Origin: Microbacterium sp. nov. GSS16
GTDB taxonomy: Bacteria; Actinomycetota; Actinomycetes; Actinomycetales; Microbacteriaceae
Reading direction: 5' to 3'
NCBI RefSeq assembly: GCF_028198145.1
Contig: NZ_CP116338.1
Span: 2,232,001 to 2,296,000, forward strand
DNA length: 64,000 nt
The notes below the pieces were generated by a model that did not search any database, was not told the DNA's origin, and was given only the letters and a program-made list of their open reading frames with translations. Each line of letters opens with the position of its first letter. Position 1 is the stretch's first letter. The position numbers and the translations under genes were made by a program. Of this stretch, positions 52,864 through 64,000 are shown one piece after another.

Positions 52864-53651
52864 GCCGCGTCGAGGATGCCATCCGCAGAGCGCACGAGGC
52901 GGGACGGGGCGCGTTCATCGGCTACCTGCCCGTGGGCTTCCCCGATCTCGATACGAGCATCCAGGCCGCGCTGACGATCGCCCGCAACGGCGTCGACATC
53001 ATCGAGCTGGGCCCGCCCTACTCCGACCCGGTGATGGACGGCGCGGTCATCCAGGAGGCGACGCAGCACGCGCTCGCGAACGGCTTCCGGATGCGCGATC
53101 TGTTCACCGCCGTCAAGGCGATCACCGACGAGACCGACGTGCCCGTCGTCGTCATGACGTACTGGAACCCGGTGATGCAGTACGGCGTCGACCGCTATGC
53201 CGACGACCTGCTCGCCGCCGGCGGGGCAGGACTCATCACTCCCGATATCACGCCGGAGTCGGCGGGGGAGTGGATCGAAGCCAGCAGGCGCACGGGCCTC
53301 GACCGGATCTTCCTCGCCGCGCCCACGTCGAGCGACGAGCGACTCGATCTGGTCATCTCGTCATCGACGGGCTTCGTCTACACGGTGTCGACCATGGGGA
53401 TCACGGGCGAGCGCGCTGCGCTCGACCTGGCCGCCCGCACGCTCGTCGAGCGGATGCGCTCGCGCGGCGAGGTGCACGCCTGCGTCGGCATCGGCATCTC
53501 GAACGCCGAGCAGGTCGCGGGCGTGGTCGAGTACGCCGACGGCGCAATCGTCGGCACCGCGCTCGTCAAGGCGCTCCGCGACGGCGGGATCGATGCTCTC
53601 GCCGAAACCACCAGAACCCTCGCCGGCGGTACGCCGACGACGCGATACTAG
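52860..53651 (+). CDS. trpA: Tryptophan synthase alpha chain
   Basis: TrpA, 263 residues, cleaves indole-3-glycerol phosphate and channels indole to Trp[34 protein letters not shown] (catalytic acidic residues) and the loop [14 protein letters not shown] are present. GTG start at 52860. The -10-like TAGGAT of lgt overlaps its stop codon. Confidence 0.95.
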   Translation: MSRVEDAIRRAHEAGRGAFIGYLPVGFPDLDTSIQAALTIARNGVDIIELGPPYSDPVMDGAVIQEATQHALANGFRMRDLFTAVKAITDETDVPVVVMTYWNPVMQYGVDRYADDLLAAGGAGLITPDITPESAGEWIEASRRTGLDRIFLAAPTSSDERLDLVISSSTGFVYTVSTMGITGERAALDLAARTLVERMRSRGEVHACVGIGISNAEQVAGVVEYADGAIVGTALVKALRDGGIDALAETTRTLAGGTPTTRY

Positions 53652-53654
53652 GAT
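53649..53654 (+). promoter_or_regulatory. -10 box of lgt, leaderless start
   Basis: TAGGAT overlaps the trpA stop and ends seven bases before the lgt ATG. The bases between (CTCTCTC) cannot act as a ribosome site, so lgt is probably made from a leaderless message or by read-through from trpA. Confidence 0.45.
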
Positions 53655-53661
53655 CTCTCTC

Positions 53662-54633
53662 ATGCCCTTCGCGCCCTTCAGCAGCCTTTCCGTCGTGCCT
53701 GCGAGCATCCCGAGCCCGCCGGAGAGCAGCTTCCAGATCGGCCCGCTGACGATCCACTACTACGCGCTGTGCATCATCGCCGGCATCATCGCCGCGGTGC
53801 TGCTGACGAACCACCGGCTCTCCAGGCGCGGCGCGGAGAAGTGGGTCGTGATCGACATCGCGATCATCGCCGTGCCGCTCGGCATCATCGGCGCCCGGAT
53901 CTTCCACGTCCTCACCCACCCGAACTTCTACTTCGGGCCGGGCAGGAACACGTGGAACCCGTTCGAGTACGGCTCGGTGTGGGCGATCTGGGAGGGTGGC
54001 ATCGCCATCTTCGGCGCCCTGCTCGGCGGTGCGGTCGGCGCGTGGCTCGGCTGCAAGTGGACGGGCATCCGGTTCTGGACCTTCGCCGATGCCCTCGCAC
54101 CCGGCATCCTGCTCGCGCAGGCGATGGGCCGATTCGGAAACTGGTTCAACCACGAGCTCTTCGGCCTGCCGACCGACGTGCCCTGGGGCCTCGAGATCGA
54201 GTCCACCAACCCGTCCTTCCCTCCGGGACTCGCCGAGGGCACGCTGTTCCACCCCACCTTCCTCTACGAGGTCGTCTGGAACGGCCTCGGCGTGCTCGTG
54301 CTGCTGTGGGCGGGACACCGTTTCCGCCTGCAGTGGGGCAAGCTCTTCGCCCTGTACCTCATCTGGTACAGCGCGGGCCGCATCGTCTGGGAGTCCATCC
54401 GGATCGACCCGAGCGAGGTCCTCTTCGGACTGCGCAGCAACGTATGGGCCGCGATCATCGGCGTCATCGTCGGCATCGTCATCTTCATCGTGCAGACCCG
54501 TCGTCACCCCGGTGTCGAGCCGTCGCCCTACGTGCGCGGTCGAGAGCCGGAGATCGCCGATGTAGAATCACAGGACAATTCCTCCGACTTCGTCGACGTG
54601 AGCGAGCCTCCCGTCACGGTCGAAGCAAATTAG
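53662..54633 (+). CDS. lgt: Prolipoprotein diacylglyceryl transferase
   Basis: Lgt, 323 residues, adds diacylglycerol to the lipobox cysteine of preprolipoproteins such as the one encoded near 13689. Seven membrane helices can be traced. IHYYALCIIAGIIAAVLL, GIIGARIFHVLTHPNFYF, EGGIAIFGALLGGAVGAWLG and the Lgt signature QAMGRFGNWFNHELFGLPT are present. A charged cytoplasmic tail of about 50 residues follows the last helix, as in other actinobacteria. No ribosome site is visible before the ATG. A hairpin and the gltB leader follow. Confidence 0.95.
   Translation: MPFAPFSSLSVVPASIPSPPESSFQIGPLTIHYYALCIIAGIIAAVLLTNHRLSRRGAEKWVVIDIAIIAVPLGIIGARIFHVLTHPNFYFGPGRNTWNPFEYGSVWAIWEGGIAIFGALLGGAVGAWLGCKWTGIRFWTFADALAPGILLAQAMGRFGNWFNHELFGLPTDVPWGLEIESTNPSFPPGLAEGTLFHPTFLYEVVWNGLGVLVLLWAGHRFRLQWGKLFALYLIWYSAGRIVWESIRIDPSEVLFGLRSNVWAAIIGVIVGIVIFIVQTRRHPGVEPSPYVRGREPEIADVESQDNSSDFVDVSEPPVTVEAN
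54563..54568 (+). promoter_or_regulatory. -10-like box (TAGAAT) for gltB inside the lgt end
   Basis: TAGAAT lies 193 bases before the gltB start codon, within the last codons of lgt. It would give gltBD a leader of about 185 bases containing the hairpin at 54665-54684. Confidence 0.4.
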
Positions 54634-54664
54634 GAGCCACCGCCACAAGCACCGCTCCCGTCAC

Positions 54665-54684
54665 GAGGGTCCGCCCGGGCCCTC
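54665..54684 (+). terminator. Hairpin between lgt and gltB (terminator or leader structure)
   Basis: Arms of eight bases (one G-U pair) with a four-base loop lie 31 bases after the lgt stop. It may end the lgt transcript or form part of the gltB leader. The rest of the 128-base gap holds no ORF and no GlnR-like half-site series that I can find. Confidence 0.5.
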
Positions 54685-54761
54685 CTTCCGCGCGAGAGAT
54701 CGCACTGAACGCACGGGCCGATGATGTCCCCGGGTTCACCGAAATCTGAGGACGGTGACTG

Positions 54762-57700
54762 GTGTACTTCCAGCCTCCCTACGGCGCCTCCGGCGCCTAC
54801 CCCCCGAAGCAGGGCCTGTACAACCCCGCCCACGAGAAGGATGCCTGCGGCCTGGCCATGGTCGCGACGCTCCGCGGGGAACCCGGCCATGACATCATCG
54901 CGCTGGCGCTTGAAGCGCTGCGCAACCTGGAACACCGCGGTGCAATCGGCTCCGATGCCGGCACCGGCGATGGCGCCGGCATCCTCACCCAGATGCCGGA
55001 CGCGTTCCTCCGCCAGGTCGTCTCCTTCGACCTTCCCCCCGCAGGCGAGTACGCCGCGGGACTCGCGTTCCTCCCACGGGAGTCGAGCGCCCGCCGCGAG
55101 CAGAAGGCCGGCATCGAGCGCATCGCCGCCGCCGAGGGCCTCGAGGTGCTCGGGTGGCGGGTCGTCCCCACCGCGAACGAGAACCTCGGCTCGCTGGCCG
55201 ACGAGGCCCGTCCGGCCTTCGAGCAGCTGTTCGTCAGCATCCCCGGCACGAGCGCCGGTTCGCAGCTGACCCTCGACCGGTTCGCATACCGGTTGCGCAA
55301 GCGCGCCGAGCACGAGCTGGGCGCCTACTTCGTCTCGCTGTCGTGCCGCACGCTCGGCTACAAGGGCATGCTCACCACGCTCCAGCTCGAGCCCTTCTAT
55401 CCCGACCTGCAGGACGAGCGATTCGCCTCCGAGCTGGCCGTGGTGCACTCGCGCTACTCGACCAACACGTTCCCGTCCTGGCCGCTCGCGCAGCCGCTGC
55501 GGATGCTGGCGCACAACGGTGAGATCAACACCGTCGGCGGCAACCGCAACTGGATGCGCGCCCGCCAGTCCCAGCTGCGCTCCGACCTGCTCGGAGACAT
55601 CCGACCGCTGCTGCCGATCTGCAGCGACAGCGCCAGCGATTCGGCATCCTTCGACGAGGTTCTCGAGCTGCTCACCCTGACCGGCCGCAGCCTGCCGCAC
55701 GCGATCATGATGATGGTTCCGGAGGCCTGGGAGAAGCAGGCCGACATCGACCCCGACCTGCGCGCGTTCTACGAGTTCCACGACATCCAGATGGAGCCGT
55801 GGGACGGCCCCGCGGCGCTCATCTTCACCGACGGCACTCAGGTCGGGGCGACGCTCGATCGCAACGGTCTGCGCCCCGGCCGATGGACCGAGACGGTCGA
55901 TGGCCTTGTCGTCATCGGCAGCGAGACCGGCGTGCTCGAGTTCGAGCCCGAACGGATCAGACGGCGCGGCCGACTGCGCCCCGGTCACCTCTTCCTCGTC
56001 GACACCGCGCAGCGCCGGATCATCGAAGACGCCGAGATCAAGAAGGACCTCGCCACCCTGCATCCCTGGCGGGAATGGCTGGATGCCGGCGCCGTGCGTC
56101 TGGCGGATCTGCCCGAGCGCGAGCACATCGTGCATCCTGCGGCCTCCATCACCCGCCGTCAGCGCACCTTCGGCTACACCGAGGAGGAGGTGAGGGTGCT
56201 GCTCACCCCGATGGGGCAGACCGGCGCCGAGCCTCTCGGCGCGATGGGCAGCGACACGCCGATCGCGGTGCTCAGCGAGCGACCGCGGCTGCTGTTCGAC
56301 TACTTCGTGCAGCAGTTCGCCCAGGTCACCAACCCGCCGCTCGACGCGATCCGCGAAGAGGTCGTCACGAGTCTGCGGCTCGGCCTCGGCCCGCAGCTCA
56401 ACCTGCTGGAGTGGGGGCCGGAGCACGCCAGGACGGTGAGCCTGGACTTCCCGGTCATCGACAACGACGAGCTCGCGAAGATCAAGCACGCTGGTCGTGC
56501 GCTGCCCGGCCGCACGAGCGCCACCCTCAGCGGGCTGTACCACTTCGACGCCGGGCCCCAGTCCCTGCCCGAGCGGCTCGCCGAGATGTGCGCGGAAGCC
56601 GATGCCGCGATCGAGCGCGGCGCGGAGTTCCTCATCCTCTCCGACCGCGACTCCGACAAGGACCGCGTGCCGATCCCGTCGCTGCTGATGCTCTCGGCCG
56701 TGCACCATCACCTGATCCGCAAGGAGACGCGCATGCGGGTGGGCCTGATCGTCGAGGCGGGGGATGTGCGCGAGGTGCACCACGTCGCCACGCTGATCGG
56801 GTACGGCGCAGCCGCGGTCAACCCGTACCTGGCGATGGAGACGGTGGAGCATCTTGTGCGCACCGGCTTCATCACCGGCATCGCCCCAGACGAGGCGGTG
56901 CACAACCTGATCCACGCGCTCGGCAAGGGCGTGCTGAAGATCATGTCGAAGATGGGCATCTCGACGGTGTCCTCCTATGCCGGTGCGCAGGTGTTCGAGG
57001 CCATCGGCTTGAGCCAGGAGTTCGTCGACCGGTACTTCACGGGCACGGAGACGAAGCTGGGCGGCATCGGAATCGACGACGTCTACGCCGAGAACCAGAA
57101 GCGTCACGACCACGCCTATCCGCAGGACGCGGCGCCCCGTGCGCACGAGCGCCTGTGGACCGGCGGCGAATACCAGTGGCGCCGCGACGGGTCACCTCAC
57201 CTGTTCAACCCCGAGACGGTGTTCCGGCTTCAGCATGCCACCCGCACCCGCCGCTACGACATCTTCCGGGAGTACACCCGGCTGGTCGACGACCAGGCTC
57301 GCGAGCTGAAGACGCTGCGCGGCCTGTTCGAGCTGCGCACCGGCGAGCGCCCGCCGATTCCCCTCGACGAGGTCGAGCCGGTCAGCGCGATCGTCAAGAG
57401 GTTCTCGACCGGCGCGATGAGCTACGGCTCGATCTCGCAGGAGGCTCACGAGACCCTCGCGATCGCGATGAACCGCCTGGGTGCGAAGTCGAACACCGGA
57501 GAGGGCGGCGAAGACTCGGAGCGCCTCATCGATCCCGAGCGCCGCAGTGCGATCAAGCAGGTCGCCTCCGGCCGGTTCGGCGTGACGAGCCAGTACCTGA
57601 CCGAGGCCGACGACCTGCAGATCAAGCTCGCGCAGGGCGCCAAGCCCGGCGAGGGCGGGCAGCTGCCGCCGCAGAAGGTGTACCCGTGGGTGGCGCGCAC

Positions 57701-59319
57701 GCGGCACGCGACCCCGGGGGTGGGGCTCATCTCCCCGCCGCCGCACCACGACATCTACTCGATCGAAGACCTCAAGCAGCTGATCTTCGACCTCAAGCGC
57801 GCCAACCCGAAGGCCCGCATCCACACCAAGCTGGTCAGCCAGTCCGGCATCGGTGCGGTCGCCGCCGGCGTGGCCAAAGCGCTCAGCGACGTCGTGCTCG
57901 TCTCGGGTCATGACGGCGGCACGGGCGCGAGCCCGCTGAACTCGCTCAAGCACGCGGGCACGCCGTGGGAGCTGGGTCTGGCGGAGGTGCAGCAGACGCT
58001 CATGCTCAACGGCATGCGCGATCGCGTGGTGGTGCAGGTCGACGGCCAGCTGAAGACCGGGCGCGATGTGATCATCGGCGCGCTGCTGGGCGCCGAGGAG
58101 TTCGGCTTCGCCACGGCGCCGCTGGTCGTCAGCGGCTGCATCCTGATGCGGGTGTGCCATCTCGACACGTGCCCGGTCGGCGTGGCGACCCAGAACCCGC
58201 TGCTGCGACAGCGTTTCACCGGCAAGCCGGAGTTCGTGGTGAACTTCATGGAGTTCATCGCCGAGGAGGTGCGCGAGCTGCTCGCCGCACTCGGGTTCCG
58301 CTCGATCGACGAGATCATCGGCCGGCACGACCTGCTGCGCACCGACCCGGCCGTGAGGCACTGGAAGACGGACGGCCTCGATCTCACGCCGATCCTCGAA
58401 GGGCCGGCATTCCCCGCCGGCGAGCCGAGGAGAAGCGCGAGGGCGCAGGATCACGAGCTCGAGAAGCACTTCGACGCGGCCCTGCTCGCTCATGCGACGG
58501 AGGCGCTCGACAGCGCGCTGCCGGTCGTCATCGAGCTGCCCATCCGCAACACCGAGCGCGCCGTCGGCACGATGCTCGGACACCACGTCACCGCGCGCCA
58601 CGGTGCGGCCGGCCTTCCGCGCGAGACGATCGACATCACCCTGCACGGCACGGCCGGTCAGTCGCTCGGGGCCTTCCTGCCACCGGGGATCGTGCTGCGC
58701 CTCGAGGGCGACGCGAACGACTACGTGGGCAAGGGCCTCTCGGGCGGAGACATCACCATCCGCCCGGCTCGGGATGCGCGGTTCGAACCGCACCGCAACG
58801 TCATCGCCGGGAACGTGATCGGCTACGGCGCGACGAGCGGAAGCATGTACATCTCAGGGGTCGTGGGGGAGCGCTTCCTCGTGCGCAACTCCGGCGCGAC
58901 CGCTGTCGTCGAGGGCGTCGGAGACCACGCTCTCGAGTACATGACGGGCGGCGTGGCGGTCATCCTCGGTGACACCGGCCGCAACCTCGGTGCGGGGATG
59001 TCGGGCGGCGTCGCGTACGTGCGGGGCCTGAGCGCGACGAGCGTGAACAGCCAGGCGCTGCAGAGCGGCGAGCTGCTTCTCACCGCGCTCGAGCGCGACG
59101 ACGCCGAGGTGCTGCGCGAGCTGCTCGTCGAGCACGTCGAGCGGACGGCGTCACCGCTGGCATCCGCTCTCCTGGACGACTTCGAGAGCGTCATCAACGA
59201 ATTCACGAAGGTGCTGCCGCGCGACTACGCAGCGGTGCGCACCATGCGCCAGGAGGCGGTGGCCGCGGGGATCGACCCCGACGGCGACGTCGTCTGGGAC
59301 CGGATCCTGGAGGTGACCG

Positions 59320-59327
<8 letters not shown>
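54762..59327 (+). CDS. gltB: Glutamate synthase (NADPH) large subunit
   Basis: GltB, 1521 residues, makes glutamate from glutamine and 2-oxoglutarate with GltD. A propeptide of 28 residues precedes the N-terminal nucleophile Cys29 ([14 protein letters not shown]). Then come the class II amidotransferase domain, a central domain, the FMN-binding synthase domain ([47 protein letters not shown]), the [3Fe-4S] ligands in [15 protein letters not shown] and the C-terminal beta-helix ([20 protein letters not shown]). GTG start at 54762. It overlaps gltD by eight bases. It assimilates ammonium of the kind made by NirBD in this window. Confidence 0.97.
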
Positions 59328-60786
<1,459 letters not shown>

Positions 60787-60836
60787 GCTGAGCGCGGCAA
60801 CGTCGCCATGTTGATTTCTGTCCTCTTACCCTGGAG

Positions 60837-62291
60837 ATGATGTTGAGACGCGCGAAGATCGTCGCCACACTCGGCCCTGCAACCTCGACCTATGAGAAGG
60901 TCCGTGCCCTTATCGACGCCGGTGTGGACGTCGCCCGCCTGAACCTCAGTCACGGGGACTACTCGGTGCACGAGGCCAACTACTCGAACGTGCGCCGGGC
61001 GGCCGAGGACTCGGGGCGCGCGGTCGCCATCCTGGTCGATCTGCAGGGGCCGAAGATCCGACTGGGCCGCTTCGAGGACGGTCCGTACGAGCTCGAGGTC
61101 GGTGACATCTTCAAGATCACCACCGAGGACATCATCGGCAACCGCGAGATCTGCGGCACGACGTTCAAGGGTCTGCCGCAGGACGTCAAGCCCGGCGACT
61201 TCCTTCTCATCGACGATGGCAAGGTGCGTGTCGAGGTCGTCGAGACCGACGGCACTGTCGTCACGACCAAGGTCATCGTGGCTGGCGCCGTGTCGAACAA
61301 CAAGGGCATCAACCTGCCCGGTGTCGCCGTCAACGTGCCTGCGCTCAGCGAGAAGGACGAGGACGATCTGCGGTGGGGTCTGCGCATCGGCGCCGACGTC
61401 ATCGCCCTGTCGTTCGTGCGCAACGCCACGGACGTCGAGCGCGTTCACGAGATCATGGCGGAGGAGGGTGTGCGCATCCCGGTCATCGCCAAGATCGAGA
61501 AGCCGCAGGCCGTCGACGCCCTCGAGGAGATCGTCGACGCGTTCGACGGCATCATGGTGGCCCGCGGAGACCTGGGTGTCGAGCTGCCTCTCGAGGCCGT
61601 CCCGATCGTGCAGAAGCGCGCCGTCGAGCTCGCCCGCCGCAACGCGAAGCCGGTCATCGTGGCGACGCAGATGCTCGAGTCGATGATCTCGAGCCCCGTG
61701 CCGACGCGCGCCGAGACCTCCGACGTCGCCAACGCCGTTCTCGACGGTGCGGATGCGGTCATGCTCTCGGGCGAGACGAGCGTCGGCGACTACCCGATCG
61801 TCGTGGTCGAAACCATGGCGCGGATCATCGAGTCGACCGAGGAGCACGGCCTCGAGCGCATCTCGCCGCTGAACACGAAGCCGCGCACGCAGGGTGGCGC
61901 GATCACTCTGGCGGCGCTCGAGGTGGCGGAGTTCGTCGGAGCGAAGTATCTCTGCGTCTTCACGCAGTCGGGTGACTCCGCTCGCCGCCTGTCGCGTCTG
62001 CGCGCGCGCATCCCGATGATCGCGTTCACCCCAGAGCCCGGCATCCGTCGTCGCATGGCCATGACCTGGGGAATCCGATCGACCCTCGTCGAGATGGTGC
62101 AGCACACCGACTCGATGTACCGGCAGGCTGACGAGTACCTTCTGGGCAGCGGTCTGGCCCAGGAGGGCGATGTGATCGTCGTCATCTCCGGATCCCCTCC
62201 CGGGATCATCGGCTCGACCAACGACATCCGCGTCCACAAGGTCGGGGATGCCGTCGGCGGAGCCGCTCCCGTCTACAAGACCGGAGTCTGA
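60837..62291 (+). CDS. pyk: Pyruvate kinase
   Basis: Pyk, 484 residues, makes pyruvate and ATP from PEP in glycolysis. RRAKIVATLGPATSTYEKV, ARLNLSHG, VDLQGPKIRLG, the catalytic signature VIAKIEKPQAVDALEEIVDAFDGIMVARGDLGVELP and MLSGETSVGDYP are present, followed by the C-terminal domain. Two neighbouring ATGs (60837, 60840) could serve as start; the family usually begins near MRRAKIV. A very strong hairpin closes the gene. Confidence 0.97.
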   Translation: MMLRRAKIVATLGPATSTYEKVRALIDAGVDVARLNLSHGDYSVHEANYSNVRRAAEDSGRAVAILVDLQGPKIRLGRFEDGPYELEVGDIFKITTEDIIGNREICGTTFKGLPQDVKPGDFLLIDDGKVRVEVVETDGTVVTTKVIVAGAVSNNKGINLPGVAVNVPALSEKDEDDLRWGLRIGADVIALSFVRNATDVERVHEIMAEEGVRIPVIAKIEKPQAVDALEEIVDAFDGIMVARGDLGVELPLEAVPIVQKRAVELARRNAKPVIVATQMLESMISSPVPTRAETSDVANAVLDGADAVMLSGETSVGDYPIVVVETMARIIESTEEHGLERISPLNTKPRTQGGAITLAALEVAEFVGAKYLCVFTQSGDSARRLSRLRARIPMIAFTPEPGIRRRMAMTWGIRSTLVEMVQHTDSMYRQADEYLLGSGLAQEGDVIVVISGSPPGIIGSTNDIRVHKVGDAVGGAAPVYKTGV

Positions 62292-62300
62292 GAAGCATCC

Positions 62301-62344
62301 GAGCGCCGAGGGGCGGGCCCGCGAGGGTCCGCCCCTCGGCGCTC
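62301..62344 (+). terminator. Strong hairpin terminator after pyk
   Basis: Two 20-base arms with a single G-U pair and a GCGA tetraloop, followed by TTG, begin 9 bases after the pyk stop. It is one of the longest hairpins of the window and isolates pyk from the hydrolase genes. Confidence 0.85.
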
Positions 62345-62361
62345 TTGCGCATGGGACGCGA

Positions 62362-62367
62362 TACGGT
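62362..62367 (+). promoter_or_regulatory. -10-like box (TACGGT) of the hydrolase gene, leaderless start
   Basis: TACGGT fits TAnnnT and ends six bases before the ATG at 62374, just after the pyk terminator. No ribosome site precedes the ATG, so a leaderless transcript is plausible. Confidence 0.4.
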
Positions 62368-62373
62368 GCTGGG

Positions 62374-63165
62374 ATGAGTCCGGAGACGCAGCAGACGCAC
62401 CGCATCGGACGGCTCTACTTCCGCACGCTCGCATCGCCGTCGTCCTCCGGCCCGGTCTTCGTGCTCGTGCACGGCATCGGGATGTCGCATCGCTACCTCG
62501 CGCGGCTGCACCGCTCGCTGACCGCGAGCGGGAGCGTGATATCGGTCGATCTGCCCGGATTCGGAGGGCTGCCGAAGCCCGGGCGCGACGTCGACATCGA
62601 AGAGATGGCGGATGGCCTCGCCGCTCTGCTCGACCGCATCGGCGCCGGAACCGCCGCGACCGGGCCGGTCGTGCTCGTCGGACAGTCGATGGGCACCCAA
62701 TGGGTGGTGGAGCTCGCGGCGCGTCGGCCCGAACTCGCGCAGGCGGTCGTGCTGATCGGCCCGGTCGCCGATGAGCGTCGGCGCACCGTGCTGCAGCAGG
62801 CGGGGCGGCTCGCGCTGGACACGGTGCGGGAGACGCCGGGGGCGAACGCACTCGTGTTCGCCGACTACCTGCGGTGCGGCCCGCTCTGGTATCTCGCGCA
62901 GCTGCGGCACATGCTGGGGTACCGGATCGAGGACCGGATCGTCGGGGTGGAGGCGCCCGTGCTGGTCGTGCGCGGCTCGCGAGACCCCATCGCATCACTC
63001 AGCTGGTCCCGGCACCTGACGGCCGCAGCGCAGCGCGCAGCGCTGGTCGAGATCCCCGGGCGAGCGCACAACGCCCAGCACACGGCTCCCGGCGCTGTCG
63101 CGTCCGCCGTCCGGCACTTCTGCGCTACGGACCTGGCGATTCGAACGCGGGAGGGTGAAGGGTGA
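62374..63165 (+). CDS. Alpha/beta-fold hydrolase
   Basis: A 263-residue alpha/beta hydrolase. VFVLVHGIGMSHRYL forms the oxyanion-hole HG motif, VGQSMGTQWVVELAARRP the nucleophile elbow with Ser in G-Q-S-M-G, VLVVRGSRDPIA the acid strand and IPGRAHNAQHTAPGAVA the catalytic His. All three catalytic positions are present. The substrate is unknown. It overlaps the second hydrolase by four bases, so the two are made together. Confidence 0.85.
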   Translation: MSPETQQTHRIGRLYFRTLASPSSSGPVFVLVHGIGMSHRYLARLHRSLTASGSVISVDLPGFGGLPKPGRDVDIEEMADGLAALLDRIGAGTAATGPVVLVGQSMGTQWVVELAARRPELAQAVVLIGPVADERRRTVLQQAGRLALDTVRETPGANALVFADYLRCGPLWYLAQLRHMLGYRIEDRIVGVEAPVLVVRGSRDPIASLSWSRHLTAAAQRAALVEIPGRAHNAQHTAPGAVASAVRHFCATDLAIRTREGEG

Positions 63166-63827
63166 GCGATCTGCTGCGCAGGGCGCTCTGGTGGGCGCAG
63201 GATTACGCCTACGCTGCCGTCTGGCAGGTGCGAGCCTTCGGCGGTCGCAACCGGCCGGAGGCGTACACCAGCGGCGCCGGCGTGCCGATCGTCGTGCTGC
63301 CGGGCATCTACGAGAGCTGGCGGTTCCTGCGCCCTCTGATCGAGCGGGCGCACCGCGACGGGCATCCCGTGCACGTGGTCGAGCCGCTCGAGCGCAACCT
63401 CAGCCCCATAGCCGACATGGCCGACCGAGTCGGGGCGTATCTCGCCGCACGCGACCTGCATGACGTCGTGCTGCTGGCGCACAGCAAGGGCGGCCTGGCC
63501 GGCAAGCTCGTGATGCTCGGCCCCCAGGGCTCGCGGGTGCGCGGGATGCTCGCCGTCGCGACCCCGTTCGGCGGGTCGCGATACGCCCGCCTGATGCTCA
63601 CCCGCAGCCTGCGCGCTCTCTCGCCGCGGCATCCGTCGATCGCCGCACTCTCCGCCCAGCATGAAGCGGATGCGCGGATCGTGTCGGTCTACGCCCGGTT
63701 CGACCCGCACATCCCGGAAGGCAGTGAACTCCCCGGCGCGAAGAACGTGCCGCTCGACACGGGAGGGCACTTCCGCGTGCTCGCGCACCCCCGCGTGATG
63801 GCCGAACTCGCGGCGCTGGCCGCGTGA
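63162..63827 (+). CDS. Lipase-like alpha/beta hydrolase
   Basis: A 221-residue protein of the same fold but a different subgroup. PIVVLPGIYESWRFLRPLIE holds the oxyanion region, LLAHSKGGLAGKLVML the elbow (A-H-S-K-G-G with nucleophile Ser), and VPLDTGGHFRVLAHPRVM the catalytic His. This pattern is near triacylglycerol lipase/esterase-like proteins of actinobacteria. GTG start overlaps the first hydrolase gene. The substrate is unknown; a lipid or ester is likely. Confidence 0.8.
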   Translation: MSDLLRRALWWAQDYAYAAVWQVRAFGGRNRPEAYTSGAGVPIVVLPGIYESWRFLRPLIERAHRDGHPVHVVEPLERNLSPIADMADRVGAYLAARDLHDVVLLAHSKGGLAGKLVMLGPQGSRVRGMLAVATPFGGSRYARLMLTRSLRALSPRHPSIAALSAQHEADARIVSVYARFDPHIPEGSELPGAKNVPLDTGGHFRVLAHPRVMAELAALAA

Positions 63828-63828
63828 T

Positions 63829-63863
63829 GCAGGAGGGCCGCCCCTCCGGGACGGCCCTCCTGC
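63829..63863. terminator. Hairpin terminator between the hydrolase gene and tRNA-Leu
   Basis: A perfect 12-bp stem with an 11-base loop starts one base after the hydrolase stop. Because the tRNA gene is convergent, the hairpin could end transcription in both directions. Confidence 0.8.
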
Positions 63864-63868
63864 GCATG

Positions 63869-63951
63869 TGCCGGCGGTGGGACTCGAACCCACACGCCCT
63901 CTCGGACAGAGCATTTTGAGTGCTCCGCGTCTGCCATTCCGCCACGCCGGC
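63869..63951 (-). tRNA. tRNA-Leu (anticodon CAA)
   Basis: Read leftward, the 83-base gene folds as a class II tRNA with a long variable arm. The acceptor stem is GCCGGCG paired with CGCCGGC, with discriminator A; the anticodon arm is AGCA-CTCAAAA-TGCT with anticodon CAA; the T arm contains GGTTCGAGTCC. The 3' CCA is not encoded (CAC follows the discriminator). CAA reads the rare UUG leucine codon in this high-GC genome. Confidence 0.95.
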
Positions 63952-64000
63952 CGGCACACTGCGCATACGACTGTAGCGCAGCCGGTGCACCGTGCCGCGC

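Overview
This window looks like a chromosomal segment of a high-GC actinobacterium, most likely Microbacteriaceae and probably Microbacterium or a close relative. That assignment is inference. It rests on the gene order (secD-secF-rel, alaS-ruvX-mltG-aro-efp-nusB-pyr, trp-lgt-gltBD-pyk), the strong G/C bias at third codon positions, the frequent GTG/TTG starts, the TAnnnT -10 boxes and the actinobacterial protein families (mIHF, HGxxPAAW, Trp-associated membrane protein, degenerate PriA). I see no phage, transposon, CRISPR array or rRNA. Coding density is very high and most genes lie on the + strand.

Layout. 1-3888: end of secD, secF and the stringent-response gene rel. 3875-6239: three leftward genes (an orphan AbiEi-like protein, a DUF349 protein and a small membrane protein). 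6401-12129: a nitrite assimilation island, nirB-nirD-cobA-hemD/wHTH in one translationally coupled operon, facing a leftward formate/nitrite channel gene. 12298-14485: rarA and a lipoprotein gene with a frameshift. 14653-18737: rpsD, a small membrane protein, alaS, ruvX. 18730-24241: mltG and the shikimate genes aroE-C-K-B-Q. 24313-26347: a leftward PEP-mutase-like gene, then efp and nusB. 26398-31402: a SWIM/SNF2 helicase and a metallo-beta-lactamase/Rieske protein. 31498-40151: the de novo pyrimidine operon pyrR-B-C-(membrane protein)-carA-carB-pyrF, running on into a guanylate kinase fused to an mIHF domain, then rpoZ, metK, priA, fmt, rsmB, rpe (to 47725). 47722-53651: hisE-G-F-I, Trp-associated membrane proteins and trpC-B-A. 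53662-62291: lgt, gltB, gltD, pyk. 62374-63827: two alpha/beta hydrolases. 63869-63951: a tRNA-Leu(CAA) on the - strand.

How the genes fit together. Most of the window is core biosynthesis: aromatic amino acids, histidine, tryptophan, UMP and glutamate. The nitrite block is the main accessory part. NirB/NirD reduce nitrite to ammonium, CobA and HemD serve the siroheme branch that NirB needs, and the channel imports nitrite. Both the nirB and the channel promoter regions carry a matching element with five-base half-sites repeated every 11 bases, arranged like a GlnR box. This suggests one nitrogen regulator controls both units, and GltBD in the same window would assimilate the ammonium.

The most interesting points are: the shared GlnR-like operators; the HemD-winged-helix fusion at the end of the nir operon; the mIHF-guanylate kinase fusion; the MBL-Rieske protein with the reverse domain order of CMP-Neu5Ac hydroxylase; a PyrR-type RNA element over the pyrR ribosome-binding region; a one-base deletion in a lipoprotein gene; several starts that appear to be leaderless; and dispersed-repeat-like sequence captured in the carA and pyrC reading frames.
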